Shown here in pieces: positions 12,923 through 24,300 of a DNA stretch of 51,893 nucleotides (position 1 is its first letter; the number at the start of each line of letters is the position of its first letter). A model generated the notes under the pieces. The model ran no database searches and was not told the DNA's origin. It was given only the letters and a program-made list of their open reading frames with translations. Location: contig RWJK01001336.1 in assembly GCA_004335835.1 (NCBI GenBank), positions 1 through 51,893 of the forward strand, written 5' to 3'. Source of the DNA: Scenedesmus sp. ARA3. Lineage: Eukaryota > Chlorophyta > Chlorophyceae > Sphaeropleales > Scenedesmaceae. The position numbers and the translations under genes were made by a program.

Positions 12923-13083
12923 GCCAGCAGCCCTCCCCAACGCCCTGCACCAGCGCCTTCAAGCTGCATTCACAGCCGCCGTTGCTTTACACTGCGTGCT
13001 GCTGCTGCTGCTGCTGCCGCCAGCAGCCCTCGTTCACGCCCTGCACCAGCGCCAGCACAGTGCCTTCCACAGCCGCCGTTGTT
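12700..13083 (-). repeat. Four tandem copies of the last codons and stop of the AP2-like gene
   Basis: The landmark CGCCCTGCACCAG (minus strand CTGGTGCAGGGCG, coding ALVQGV) is at about 13141 in the real exon. It recurs at about 13037, 12941 and 12836, with a decayed copy at 12727. The spacing is 96 to 109 bp. The three best copies also repeat NEGCWRQQQ-like coding and a stop. A TGTAA arises at 12991-12987 in one copy and could act as the poly(A) signal. Confidence 0.85.
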
Positions 13084-14492
13084 TCATACTGCGTGCTGCT
13101 GCTGCTGGTGGTGCTGCTGCTGCCGCCAGCAGCCCTCGTTCACGCCCTGCACCAGCGCCACACACAGCGCTAGCACAGTGCCGTCCACAGCCACGCCGCA
13201 GCTGGCCAGCTGCTGCAGCCGCGCCAGCCACGCCCCCAGCATGCCAGCACTGATATTCCCCGGCGGCGGCACGCCAAACGGCGCCGACTCGCAGTGCTGC
13301 CGGTTGTGCCGGAAGATCACAGCCGCCAGGCTTACCAACGCTGCGATCAGACGGTCTAGCAGCTCCACCATGGCGCCCCGTGCCGCCAAAACGCAGCCGC
13401 CGGGCGGCGGCGGCGGGCCCACCCCCCGGCCCGCCACCTCAGCCGCCACCACCAGCATCAGCTGGCACAGCAGGTTCATCGCGGCCTGGCTGCCGGGGTG
13501 TGGTGCTGCGGCCTGCTGCTGCTGCCGCACGGCACCCATCCAGGTCATGAGGTCTGCTACTGCGCAGCCGGAGCTGCTGCTTCTGGCGCTGAACATAAGG
13601 CGCACGGTCAGCTGCAGCAGCTGTGTCATGCTGGCTCGGATGAAGCTCTGGATGTCTGCGTAGCTGCTGACGCCAGCAACGTTTGCCACGCCGTGGCCGG
13701 CAGCAGCAACAGCAGCAGCAGCAGCAGCAGCGCCAGGTGGGTTGCCGGGGAAGAGCGGTGGCAGCTGCTGCTGCAGCAGCTCGTTGTGCAGCTGCTGGTC
13801 CGGGTGCAGCATGATGTGCTGAAGCATGATGTGGAAGTCGTCATCGCTGATGTGGGCCGGCAGCGGCTGCTGCTGCTGCTGCTGCCGCCGCCGCTGCTGC
13901 TGCTGCTGCTGCTGGTGCAGCTGCATGGCGTTGAACATCGGGGCCCAGTGGCCGGATGCGTGGGGCCAGACATTGGTGCTGGCAGTGCCTTGGCTGGAGC
14001 CAGCACTGTTGTAGAGCCCTGCTGCACCCATGGCTTGCTGCTGCTGCTGCTGCTGCCAGGGCATCAGCATTGCAGCAGCGCCTGGCCTGCCTGGCGGCGC
14101 TGCATGGCCGCCGCTGCTGGTGCTGTGGTCCTGGCTGTTGGATGCACCGCTGAGGCTGCTGTGGCTGCGCTCAAGGCCGCCGCCGGGAGCAGCAAAGGCC
14201 GCTGCTGCTGCCGGTGCATTGAACAGTGGTGCTGCACGAGCGCCAGCATTGCCGGGCATGCGTGCAGCTGGGCCTGCTGCTGCTGCCGCTGCCGCTGGCG
14301 CGCCCCTGCGCGCAGCTGCGACAGCAGCAGCGGCAGCCGCATTGGCTGCGCCGTTGCGGCCATACATACCTGCTGCTGCTGCTGCTGCCGCCGCCTGTGC
14401 GTTGTTTGGCTGCTGGCCGGAAGCTGCCGCCCCAAAGGACTGCTGCATGAGGCCTGCCAGCGTCATGTTGTTGGGTGCATTGCTGCCTGCTG

Positions 14493-14536
<44 letters not shown>

Positions 14537-14648
14537 GGTGGTGGTGCTGCCTGGCCCAGCATCTGCATGAAGTTGTCCTCATCACTCATCCACACATCAC
14601 GGTGCTGGCCCATGTTGAGGAAATGTGCCAGGGCACTGTCACCGCCAA

Positions 14649-14707
<59 letters not shown>

Positions 14708-14756
14708 CCCATGTTGAGGAAGGAGGACAGGTCGGGCAGGTTGCCGTCACCACCAA

Positions 14757-14812
<56 letters not shown>

Positions 14813-15120
14813 GCCATCATCTGCGGCTCGTAAGCTGGCTGGTCCATGGCCGCTGGCAGCACAGCTGCCGGCAGCATCGGCGCTGCTGCTGCTGCTGCTG
14901 CTGCTGCGTGCTCATTGTTTGCTGCTGCTTGGGCGGGAGCAGGCGGAGCCAGCTTGAGCTCGCGCATCTTGCGTACAAAGGCGCGCACTTTTGACAGCGC
15001 TGACGCGTCTTGCAGCCGCATCACATTGGCTTCGTAGTTGGTGCGCGACATGGGGCGCAGCTCGCGTATGGCTGCGTCGTATGCCAGGCGCGCCACCACC
15101 ACGTCAGCGAACCTGCAGCC

Positions 15121-15200
<80 letters not shown>

Positions 15201-16104
15201 TGTGCAGGTATGATGAGCACAGCTGCAAGCTTGTCCAGCATACGTCATGTCAGCAGGGTGGCAGGCATTCAATGCAGCAGGCAGCAGCCCACACCAGCCG
15301 TTGCTGTTCAATGCAGCTGGCAGCAGCAGCTAATGCAGGCTGCTGAAACAGCAGCAGCCACAGAGTGGGGGTGCCTGTGCTGGGGAGGACCACACCAATG
15401 TGGTACAACTTTGAGAGGTGACAGCCAGGTGATGCGTACAGAACTGCACCACGAACAACAAGTTTAGCTAGATAAAACTGCCAGTTTGCACGATTGATGC
15501 CATTGGGTGCGATTTGGTGCCTGTGGGTGCCCCACCCCGCCACAGCCACAGCCCCAGCACCTCAGGTACGCTTGCACCATTGCAGCAGTGCGCAAAGAGC
15601 ATCACAAAGCTAAATCGATGCAAACGTGCTGACACGTCCCCAACCAGGCATGCAGAGCTGCCGTGCTAGCAAGACTCGCGGGCACTGGAAGGCGGGTGGA
15701 ACAGCACTGCGGGCTGTAGCTCACTGACATTGCGGCCTGGAGGCACGATCGACCCCAAAATCTATAAAAAAGCTGCTCAAGCATTATTTTAAAGTTTGGG
15801 TTGGGCGTGAAGCGGGCTGTGCTGCTTGCAGCGCTGCCCGTCCGCTAGCCATCGGCAATCTGTCATTGCTCACGCACCTGCCCAGGTAGCGAGCCTTGCC
15901 TTTCAGGCATGCGCGTACTTTGTAGCTGACGCCCTCGGGCCGTGTCTCCTGCGTCACGCCAATGCCCCAGGCCCCGGCCTGAACGTGAGCATCGTCGCCG
16001 GCAGGCTCCGCCGGGGGCTCCTGCTCCGGCATTTGCTCATCATCCGCAAAATAATCATCTAAGGGTGGCTGTTCAGGCCAATCGAACAGCGGTGCGCCTT
16101 CCAT
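13084..16104 (-). CDS. Polyglutamine-rich protein with an AP2-like DNA-binding domain
   Basis: The CDS is 16104-15878 joined to 15112-13084, giving 751 residues. Exon 1 ends GGC AG|GTGCGT and exon 2 follows CTGCAG with G TTC. The join restores KARYLGRFADVVVARLAYD, which has the AP2/ERF pattern of a YLG turn followed by an AxxAYDxAA helix at about residues 67-95. An acidic N-terminus (MEGAPLFDWPEQ...) precedes it. The rest is low complexity, with several CAG-encoded glutamine runs (the two longest about 18 residues) and alanine runs, as in many transcriptional activators. I infer a nuclear transcription factor. The frame is open upstream to an ATG at 16221, so a longer N-terminus is possible. 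The 3' flank contains tandem copies of the last codons. The domain call rests on one split motif and no DNA-contact residues were checked. Confidence 0.68.
15113..15877 (-). other. Intron splitting the AP2-like domain, with a long CTG tract at its 3' end
   Basis: The sense strand runs from GTGCGTGAG (15877) to CTGCAG (15113). A (CTG)n tract of about 26 units occupies 15199-15119, directly before the acceptor, where the pyrimidine tract would lie. Confidence 0.75.
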
Positions 16105-16166
16105 ACGCTCGACTACAGACCTTAAGCGAGTAAAGGATATGATCAAGGGAAAGGCTACAGTTACAG

Positions 16167-16174
16167 TATATATT
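16167..16174 (-). promoter_or_regulatory. Possible TATA element of the AP2-like gene
   Basis: The minus strand reads AATATATAC about 65 bp upstream of the chosen ATG at 16104. The position suits a short 5' leader, but it is only a motif match. If it is real it favours the 16104 start over the upstream ATG at 16221. Confidence 0.3.
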
Positions 16175-16221
16175 GCATTCGATACTGAGCGGAATGCACC
16201 AGCTGCGCCTGGTTCGCACAA

Positions 16222-17600
16222 GAAGGACCCGTGTTACATCACGGCGAACATCACGTATAATTCACGCCACAGTGATGTGCAGCAAACAGCAAATCTGCTT
16301 TCAATTCGTTTTTAAAGCTGATAAAGGAGGTCTGGACTGGAGGAACTGCCGGCACCAGTGGTGGTGCTGCACCAGCCTGATAGGCCGAAGCACACACGCT
16401 GCTGCACGAACACAACGACTCGGCTTCAGCCTTTCAAAATGTTTGTCAAGCCCTGCCTGCGGTGTGATGTGCGTAATGTGGCACACACACATCACCGGGC
16501 TTGGAACAGAGACTGGTATGCACTGATACTTCATGCAATTAAACATGCGTCGCTACTGCAAACACAGGTCGAGGCATGCAGCTAAAAGACACGGACCCTG
16601 GCTGAACACGAGCAGGAGCAGCACTGGTACTGCAGACGCCCGCCTTCTCGCTATCGCTGCTTACGTTCAGCAACATCTGTTCGTAGTGAATATAAAACGC
16701 ACAAGATTCCATCTTAAAGCAAGCGTTCTTTGTTCAAGGGCAACCAGGATGCTGTCATGCTGACAGGTCAGACCTCGCGCTACTGCTCCTGCAAGTGTCT
16801 GCTGCATGTGACTGCTGCAAGTGACTTACAAGTGCGTCACTGGCTTAGCGTAATCGCATTGTGTACAACTGGCTGACCACACAGCAACAGCAGGCAGAAC
16901 CCAACACCACAGGTGAGGATTTGGGGTGCCCCACCGTGGGGTGGTGACCAGTGCATTCGCCGCCGGCCCGGCCCGCCTTATCCCAAAAAGCAACTCCGAA
17001 GTTGTTGAACCCTCACCCCCCCTTGGTATGCTACGGCACAGCTGCAGGCTGCACAATCCAATCTGCCAACAGCTGTGTTCAAACCTGGACTCAGCACCTC
17101 AGAAACTCTTGACACATCCCAGGCTGGCTGAACGAACAACACAAAACCTCAACGTACAGCACTTGGGCGGGGGTCTTCTGGTCCAGCATTGCTTTTGAGG
17201 TTTGGTTTTCAAGGTTTTGAATGTGCGCAGTTATGCATTCACCACGGTTTTTCAAAATCCTGAAGCCGTGTACATCGTCCTTTTACACATCCCAGGCTGG
17301 CTGAACAAACAACACCAAACCTGAGCGTACAGCACCATCAGCCTGATGGCATGGCAGGCACTGCGCCTGAAAACAGCCAAGCAGGTAGGCCTAGTCAGCC
17401 TGCATACCTGTGGAACTGCACACACCTGCTTACATAACACATACATGCTGCCGTAATACCACCAACAAAGAAACAAACACATCACTGGCATTGCAGCTTC
17501 ATCCACCATCCTTTTACCAAGCTTGCAACACTGAACACCATCACCGCACCATACAACCAAACAACACCACAACGCAACACCACCACGTACCATCACACGT
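16222..17600. other. Intergenic region between the AP2-like gene and catalase
   Basis: No gene is supported. A direct repeat of about 55 bp occurs at 17109-17163 and 17283-17337 (ACACATCCCAGGCTGGCTGA then AACAACAC and CGTACAGCAC). On the minus strand a TGTAA at 17434-17430 may be the catalase poly(A) signal. Confidence 0.5.
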
Positions 17601-17604
17601 TCGC

Positions 17605-17869
17605 ATCACTGCTGCAGCCTCACAGCGCGCCGCCCACCCTGCAGCTTGGCTGCCAGGCGCTGGCCAGCTGCACCTCAACACATCACCGCTGCTGCTGCTG
17701 TCGACGCTGCTGCTTCAAAGCGCGCCGCCAGCCTGCAGCTTGCAGCTGCCAGGCGCTAGCCCAGCTGTGGATCACACATTAAGCTTCACAGCGCGCCGCC
17801 CGCCTGCAGCTTTGCGGCCACGCCTGTCGCAGCTGCACATCATACTTCGCTGCTGCTGCTGCTGCCGCC
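17605..17869 (-). repeat. Three tandem copies of the catalase stop-codon region
   Basis: Downstream of the true stop (17872-17870), three copies of the stretch coding [16 protein letters not shown] are found around 17620-17670, 17715-17765 and 17785-17835. They share CAGCGCGCC...CCTGCAGCTT. They diverge by substitutions and small indels. Confidence 0.75.
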
Positions 17870-19644
17870 TCACAGCGCGCCTCCCGCCTGCAGCTTAGCC
17901 GCCAGGCGCTGGCCCAGCTGGCTGTCAGCCTGGCTCCAGTAGCCCACCCAGATGCGGCGGATCTCCTGCACAGATGAAGACATTAGATATTTGCATTACG
18001 TTGGGGTTTTGTAGTACCAACATTATAAGAGGTGAAAGAGGGGCGCGTCAGCCTGGCTCCAGTAGCCCACCCAGATGCGGCAGATCTCCTGCAGGGTTGG
18101 AATTACACACGAAATGTTCAGGGTTTGGATGACTCAGGTTTATGTATGAACTTGGCCATCTCTGCCTGGCTCCAGTGGCCCACGCAGATGCGGCAAATCT
18201 CCTGCAAGGGTGTGCAACAGGAACAAAGGGGTTCAGGTTGTGTGGTGCAGGGTTGCGTAAGGGGAGATGAAATGGCTGCGTCTGCCTGGCTCCAGTAGCC
18301 CACACAGATGCGGCGGATCTCCTGCAGGGTTGGAAAAACAAACCTGAACAGGGTTTTATCAAGTTAAACTTGGTGGCTATAGGAGGGCCATGTCTGCCTG
18401 CCTCCAGTGGCCCACCCAGATGCGGCAGTCCTGCAGTGTTATTATGATGAAGCGCTCCTGCCGTGCAGCATCCGAGCAGCCTTGCGCACCCTACACCCTA
18501 AGACCCTCGCCCGACTCACAAAACCCTCGAGCCATAAGCCCTGATCCCTAAGTGCCTAAACCCTCGCCCCACCTGTGTGCAGCGCTTGTCCAGCAAAACA
18601 TCCGCCATGCGCCCGATGAAGCGCTCCTGCCTTGCAGCATCCCAGCTGCGGAAGCGCTGCCCAGGCTGCGCAAAGTTATTCTCCTTGGCCAGGACAGCGC
18701 GCTCGCGGCGGCCGGCAAGCGCTGCCTTGTTCATTGGCGTCGGGGCGGCGTGGCGCACAGGGTCAAACCTACAGGGTGAGGGAAATTCACAGTGGGCCAA
18801 GGAATGAGTGCAATGTAGCAGAGGGTTTGGAGTGAAGCACAAGTTGTTCTCCTTGGCAAGGACTGCGCGCTCGCAGCGGCCGGCAAGCGCTGCCTTGTTC
18901 ATGGGCGTGGGCGCAGCGTGGCGCACAGGGTCAAACCTGCGGCGATAAGATGGGCACACTGAGATAAGAAAACACAATGAGATTAATTTAAATCACAACC
19001 TGACATGCTGCCAGGACCCGCATGTAGTCGACCTCGCTGTCCCTGTGCATGAAGTTCATGAAGCCAGCATGAAGTTCACAAAGCCATTGTGAAGTTTACC
19101 AAGCCACCGCAAAGTTCTCACCTGCTGGGGAAGTAGTTGACCTCGCTGTCCCTGTGCATGAAGTTCATGAAGCCGTCATGGTGGTTGTTGTGGTGCGCAC
19201 ACTGCGGCGCGTTCACGGGGATCTGCAGCAGCAGCAGTAGCAGCAGCAGCAGTGACAGAGGAAGGAACAGCAGTACATGAAAGTTGGCAGCAGCGCAGGT
19301 GCAGCAAGGCAAACTGCTGTGGCCATCCATGGGTATGCAATGCGGCGTGCCTTTGAAGCAGTCGCTGGCTGGCTGGCTGGCTGGCTGGTTGTGCTGGGCT
19401 CCAAGGCATTGCTACCTGCAGGTGGTGTAGCTGCCTGGGCCCAAGTTGGATTCCAGCCTGTGGTGCTGCTGCTCGCCAAATCCTTGCTGCCAAACCCCAA
19501 CCAAACACATTAAACAAACAAATCAGTGCAACACACGCGCACCTGCAGGTAGTTGGGCCCCAGCCTGTGGCGCTGCGTGTCTGCATAGCTGAAGATGCGC
19601 GTCTGCAGCAGCTTGTCGTCGCTGTACGTGATGCCTGCGGGTTT

Positions 19645-19680
<36 letters not shown>

Positions 19681-19735
19681 CAGGTAAGATGAGATGTGTG
19701 TCTGCAGCAACTTGTCGTCGCTGTAGGTGATGCCT

Positions 19736-19770
<35 letters not shown>

Positions 19771-21351
19771 CAGATGAGAATACCAAAGCTAAGGCTGCAG
19801 AACCAAGTCTGAGCTGCACTGCAGCACACATTGTGTGCTAAACACTTCCAGGCACCGTCAAAACACCTCGGCAGCCACGACAGCAGCAGCAGCACGCACC
19901 TGGCACCACCAGTGCGGGGCAGAAGGCCAGCTGCTCGTTAACAATGAAACAGCGCCTGTCCTTACACCACTAGCAACCCCTACTCGCCCCAAAGAGTGCA
20001 GCAGCAGCAGCAGCAGCAGCAGCACACACCTGGCACCACCAGTGCAGGGCAGAAGGCCAGCTGCTCGTTGTCGTTGAAGAAGTTGTCGGGGTTGCGGTTG
20101 AGCACCATGCGCCCCACGGGCTGCAGCGGGAAGCGGTCCTCGGGCCACGTCTTGGTCACATCCAGCGGGTCGAAGTCAAACCTGCGGTCAAACACAGACA
20201 ACCATGGTCAAAGAACGGTCAAATATGGTTGGCAGGCAGGGGTGAGGAAAGTGCAGCACCATGCGGCGCACGGGCTGCAGCGGGAAGCGGTCCTCGGGCC
20301 ACGTCTTGGTAACGTCCAGCGGGTCAAAGTCAAACCTGTGGTCAAACACGGACAACCATGGTCAAAGAACGGTCAAACATGGTTGGCAGGCAGGGGTGAG
20401 GAAAGTGCAGCACCATGCGGCCCACAGGCTGCAGGGGGAAGCGGTCCTCGGGCCACGTCTTGGTCACGCCCAGCGGGTCAAAGTCAAACCTGCGGTCAAA
20501 CATGGTCAAAGACGGTCAAGAGTGCGGGTCAGATCCAAGCCTGCAGCGCAAAACGGTGCTGGATTTCGGTCACGACTGGGGGTTCAAGTCCCAACCTGGT
20601 CAAACATGGTCAAACATGGGTGCAGGGCTATACAAATGTGTTTGAATATCAAACTCACTTGTCCTGGTCTGTGGGGTCCATGGTCTGGATGAACAGCCGC
20701 CACTCGGGGTAGTCCCCGGCAGCAGAACCTTTACATAGTATGTCCCTGCTGAAATAACATGTTTGGAAAGTAACACCCCCTGCACTCACTTGTCCTGGTC
20801 TGCGGGGTCCATGGTCTGGATGAACAGCCTCCACTCGGGGTAGTCCCCGGCAGCAGAACCTTTACATAGTATGTCCCTGCTGAAATAACATGATTGGAAA
20901 GTAACACCCCCTGCACTCACTTGTCCTGGTCTGCGGGGTCCATGGTCTGGATGAACAGCCTCCACTCGGGGTAGTCCCCGGCAGCGATGGCATCGTACAG
21001 GTCCTGTGTGGCGTGGCTGTGGTTGCTGCCGCCCACCACCACCGCCTCGTCCTCCAGCAGGCACTTCACGCCTGCGGTTACAAACAGCAGCAGCAGCAGC
21101 AGCAGGAGTGTCAAGACAAGGGACAGCAGGACTTCGCTGATTCTACAGCGGCAGTGGCACGCAGCAGCAGCAGCAGCCCTCGCGGTAGGTAAGAATCCAG
21201 TGGATCTTGACGAGCACCGAGCACCATCACCGTCACCAACAGCAGCAGCACCAAAACAAACACCCGCAGCAGCAGCAGCCTTCACCGCAAGTAGGCTTCC
21301 AGTGGAACTTCACCAGCGTCTCCTTGCCCACATTTGCTCAGCAGCAAACAC

Positions 21352-21383
<32 letters not shown>

Positions 21384-24300
21384 CTAACAAAAGCAGCAGC
21401 AGCAGCGCCACTCACCGCATGTTGGCTTCCAGTGGAACTTGACCAGCGTCTCCTTGCCGGCTTTGTTGAGCAGCATGAAGGTGTGCACGCCAAAGCCCTC
21501 CATGTGGCGGTAGTTGGCAGGCACGCCTACATCATCCAGCAGGAAGGTGAACTGCAGCAGCAGCAGCAGCGGCAGCAGCAGGAGCAGGAAAGGCAGCAGC
21601 AGCATAAGCCACGCCCATGTTGCCCCTGTTGCAACAGGTGCATCAACTTTACAAAATCCGCTCCAGCTCACCGCAGCGCAGTCCCACACAGCAACAGCAG
21701 AGCGAGAAGCACCATGTGCAGCCCCTGGGGGCGGCAAGTTGGGCGTGTTGCACCAACAGGCAAAGACGGCCAATAAACACACATATGGATGTAACAAGCA
21801 AACAACGCCGCACCGTGTGCAGCGCCTCCTGGTGGTGGGAGAAGAAGTTGGCAGTGCTCCATCCCGCCTGGCTATGGCCCGGCACAACGCCAGGGGTCCC
21901 GACACACCTCAAGCTGAGGACCATACAGCTACGAAGTGCACTTGATGATCTAATCGTGTGCAGCGCATTTCATTGGCTGTAACAACGGCACAGCGCCAAG
22001 CACCAGCGGGCCATGACACGCAAGCTTCAAAAGTTTCAAAGTAGTTCCAATCCGCACCATGTGCAGCGCCTCTGGGTGGTGGGAGAAGAAATCGGCGATG
22101 CGCCAGCCCTCCTGGATGTGGCCCGGCACAACCCAAAAGATCTGACACATTTTTAATGGCAACACCACACAAACCCGCCGGCTGCAACTCATCATATACA
22201 GAGCCTGAAGGCGGCAACTTGGAGTTAACGCGACAACAGGCAGCAATAGAATATGACAGCTTCTTCATATAACACAGAAGGAGACAAACAAGTGTCGCAC
22301 CATGTGCAGCGCCTCCGGGTGGTGGGAGAAGAAGTCGGCGATGCACCAAGCACACCAAACAGGCAGAGACGGCACACAAAACCCCCAACGATGTAACAAG
22401 GATCAACAACAGGTGTTACAACGCGCTTCGCACCATGTGCAGCGCCTCTGGGTGGTGGGAGAAGAAGTCGGCGATGCGCCAGCCCTCCTGGATGTGGTTC
22501 TTGGGGTTGGGCTTCAGGCAGTGCACCATGTCGGGGAACTTCATGCCGTCGCGGATGAAGAACACCTGCAAGGAGCGTGAAGTTCACAGCGGCAAGAAGA
22601 GGTGAGGTGAGAGTTCATGGTGTGAACTTTTGCAGGTACAGACACCTGGCATGGCAGTGCACCATGTCGGGGAACTTCATGCCGTCGCGGATGAAGAACA
22701 CCTGCAGAGGGGCGTGAAATTCACGGTATGAAGAAGCAGTGCAGCAAAAACTTGCCATGGCAATGCACCGTGTCAGGGGGGGGGGGCTGCAAGTCAAGGC
22801 ATAGGAAAGAGGCGAGCTGGCTGCTTGCGCAAGCACTGACTCGGGCTGTGCAGTACAGGGCGCCAGCCAGCAAAGCCTCAGCAGCAGCGCGCCTCAGCAG
22901 CAGCAGCGCAGACTCACGGGCATGTTGTTGCCGACCATGTCAAAGTTGCCCTCCCGGGTGTAGAACTTGACCATACGAATTGAAGCCTAAAAATAAAGCC
23001 TAAAGTTTTGGGCTCAACAGCTTAGCACACACTCACAGGCATGTTGTTGCCGACCATGTCGAAGTTGCCCTCCCTGGTGTAGAACTTGACTAAGGGTTTC
23101 AGCCTAAGCGTTCAAGCCTAAGGGTTAAGACTCCAAGGCAGCAGCAGCGCACTCACGGGCATGTTGTTGCCGACCATGTCGAAGTTGCCCTCCCGGGTGT
23201 AGAACTTGACGGCAAAGCCGCGCGGGTCGCGCAGCGTCTCAGGCGAGCCGCGCTCGTGGATCACTGCAAAGACAGACATTGCAAACAAAATCCAGCTTGA
23301 GACTGGGGGTTTGGTTGTTTGCGAAGCCGCGCGGGTCGCGCACCGTCTCAGGGGAGCCGCGCTCGTGGATCACACTGCAGAACAAGCGGTAACAGCCGCA
23401 GCCACGTCACGGCACAGCGCCATACCGTATTATCAGGCTTGCAGGAAATCAGGCTTGCAGGAAACACTGTGAAACTGAAGTGCTCAACACGACAAACAAC
23501 AACACAGAGAGCGCGCACCTGCAGAGAAGCAGACAATGACGGGCTTCTGTGTGTTGTTTTCTCAATTTTCAAGTTTTCTGTCAATTTTCAATTAGATAAT
23601 CAAACACAACGCCGCGCACCTGTGGAGAACCGCACGATGACCGGCGTCTGCGTGCCAGGCGCGCGCAGGAAGTCTGCGCAGGTGAGGTGGCTCACGTCAT
23701 GCGTCACCTGCAGCAGCAGTAACAGCAGCAGGTTCAGTGTCTTAGAAGCTTGCGCAGCAGCAGCAGCACAGCAACAGACATACATGACGCCTGTCAGGTG
23801 GCTCTCGTCATGCGCCACCTGCAGCAGTAAGGGCGGCAGTGGCAGCAGCACAGCGGCAGCAACATGCAACATGTTGATGCTCATGCTCACAGGTGGCCCT
23901 CCCCCAGCAGGATGGGGCCACAGCCACACGCAACCCAGTCCAACCTGACGCACACAGCTGCGCAAAGCCCTGCGGCCCTCCTGCCAGACGCACCAGCACC
24001 CACGCACAAACACAAGATCCTGCAAACACGCCGCCTGCTGCTTCAACCCACCTCGAAGAAGCCCTTTGCGGATGCGCCGCGCGCGTGCACGACCCTCTCA
24101 GGGATGCGCTCCCTGTCAAAGTTGGCCAGCTTCTCAACAATATGACAACACCACACAGACAAAACTGAACATCAACAGCCACAGCCACAGACGATGACAC
24201 ACACAGCCCTGCGGCGCTAGCTGCAGCTGAAGCACACGGACAAAGTGATAATCTTACTGGCATGCCGCTTGCTGCACAGCAGACCCACCGACCCACCTCG

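Noticed and set aside
14497..15199. Long polyleucine, polycysteine or polyserine frames across the triplet tracts
   Set aside because: These are other-frame readings of CAG/CTG repeats; only the glutamine frame is continuous with the AP2-like domain.
20655..20920. Catalase exon 7 copies as mutually exclusive alternative exons
   Set aside because: The copies lack the exon's 5' part and have no acceptor of their own, so they cannot be included as separate exons.
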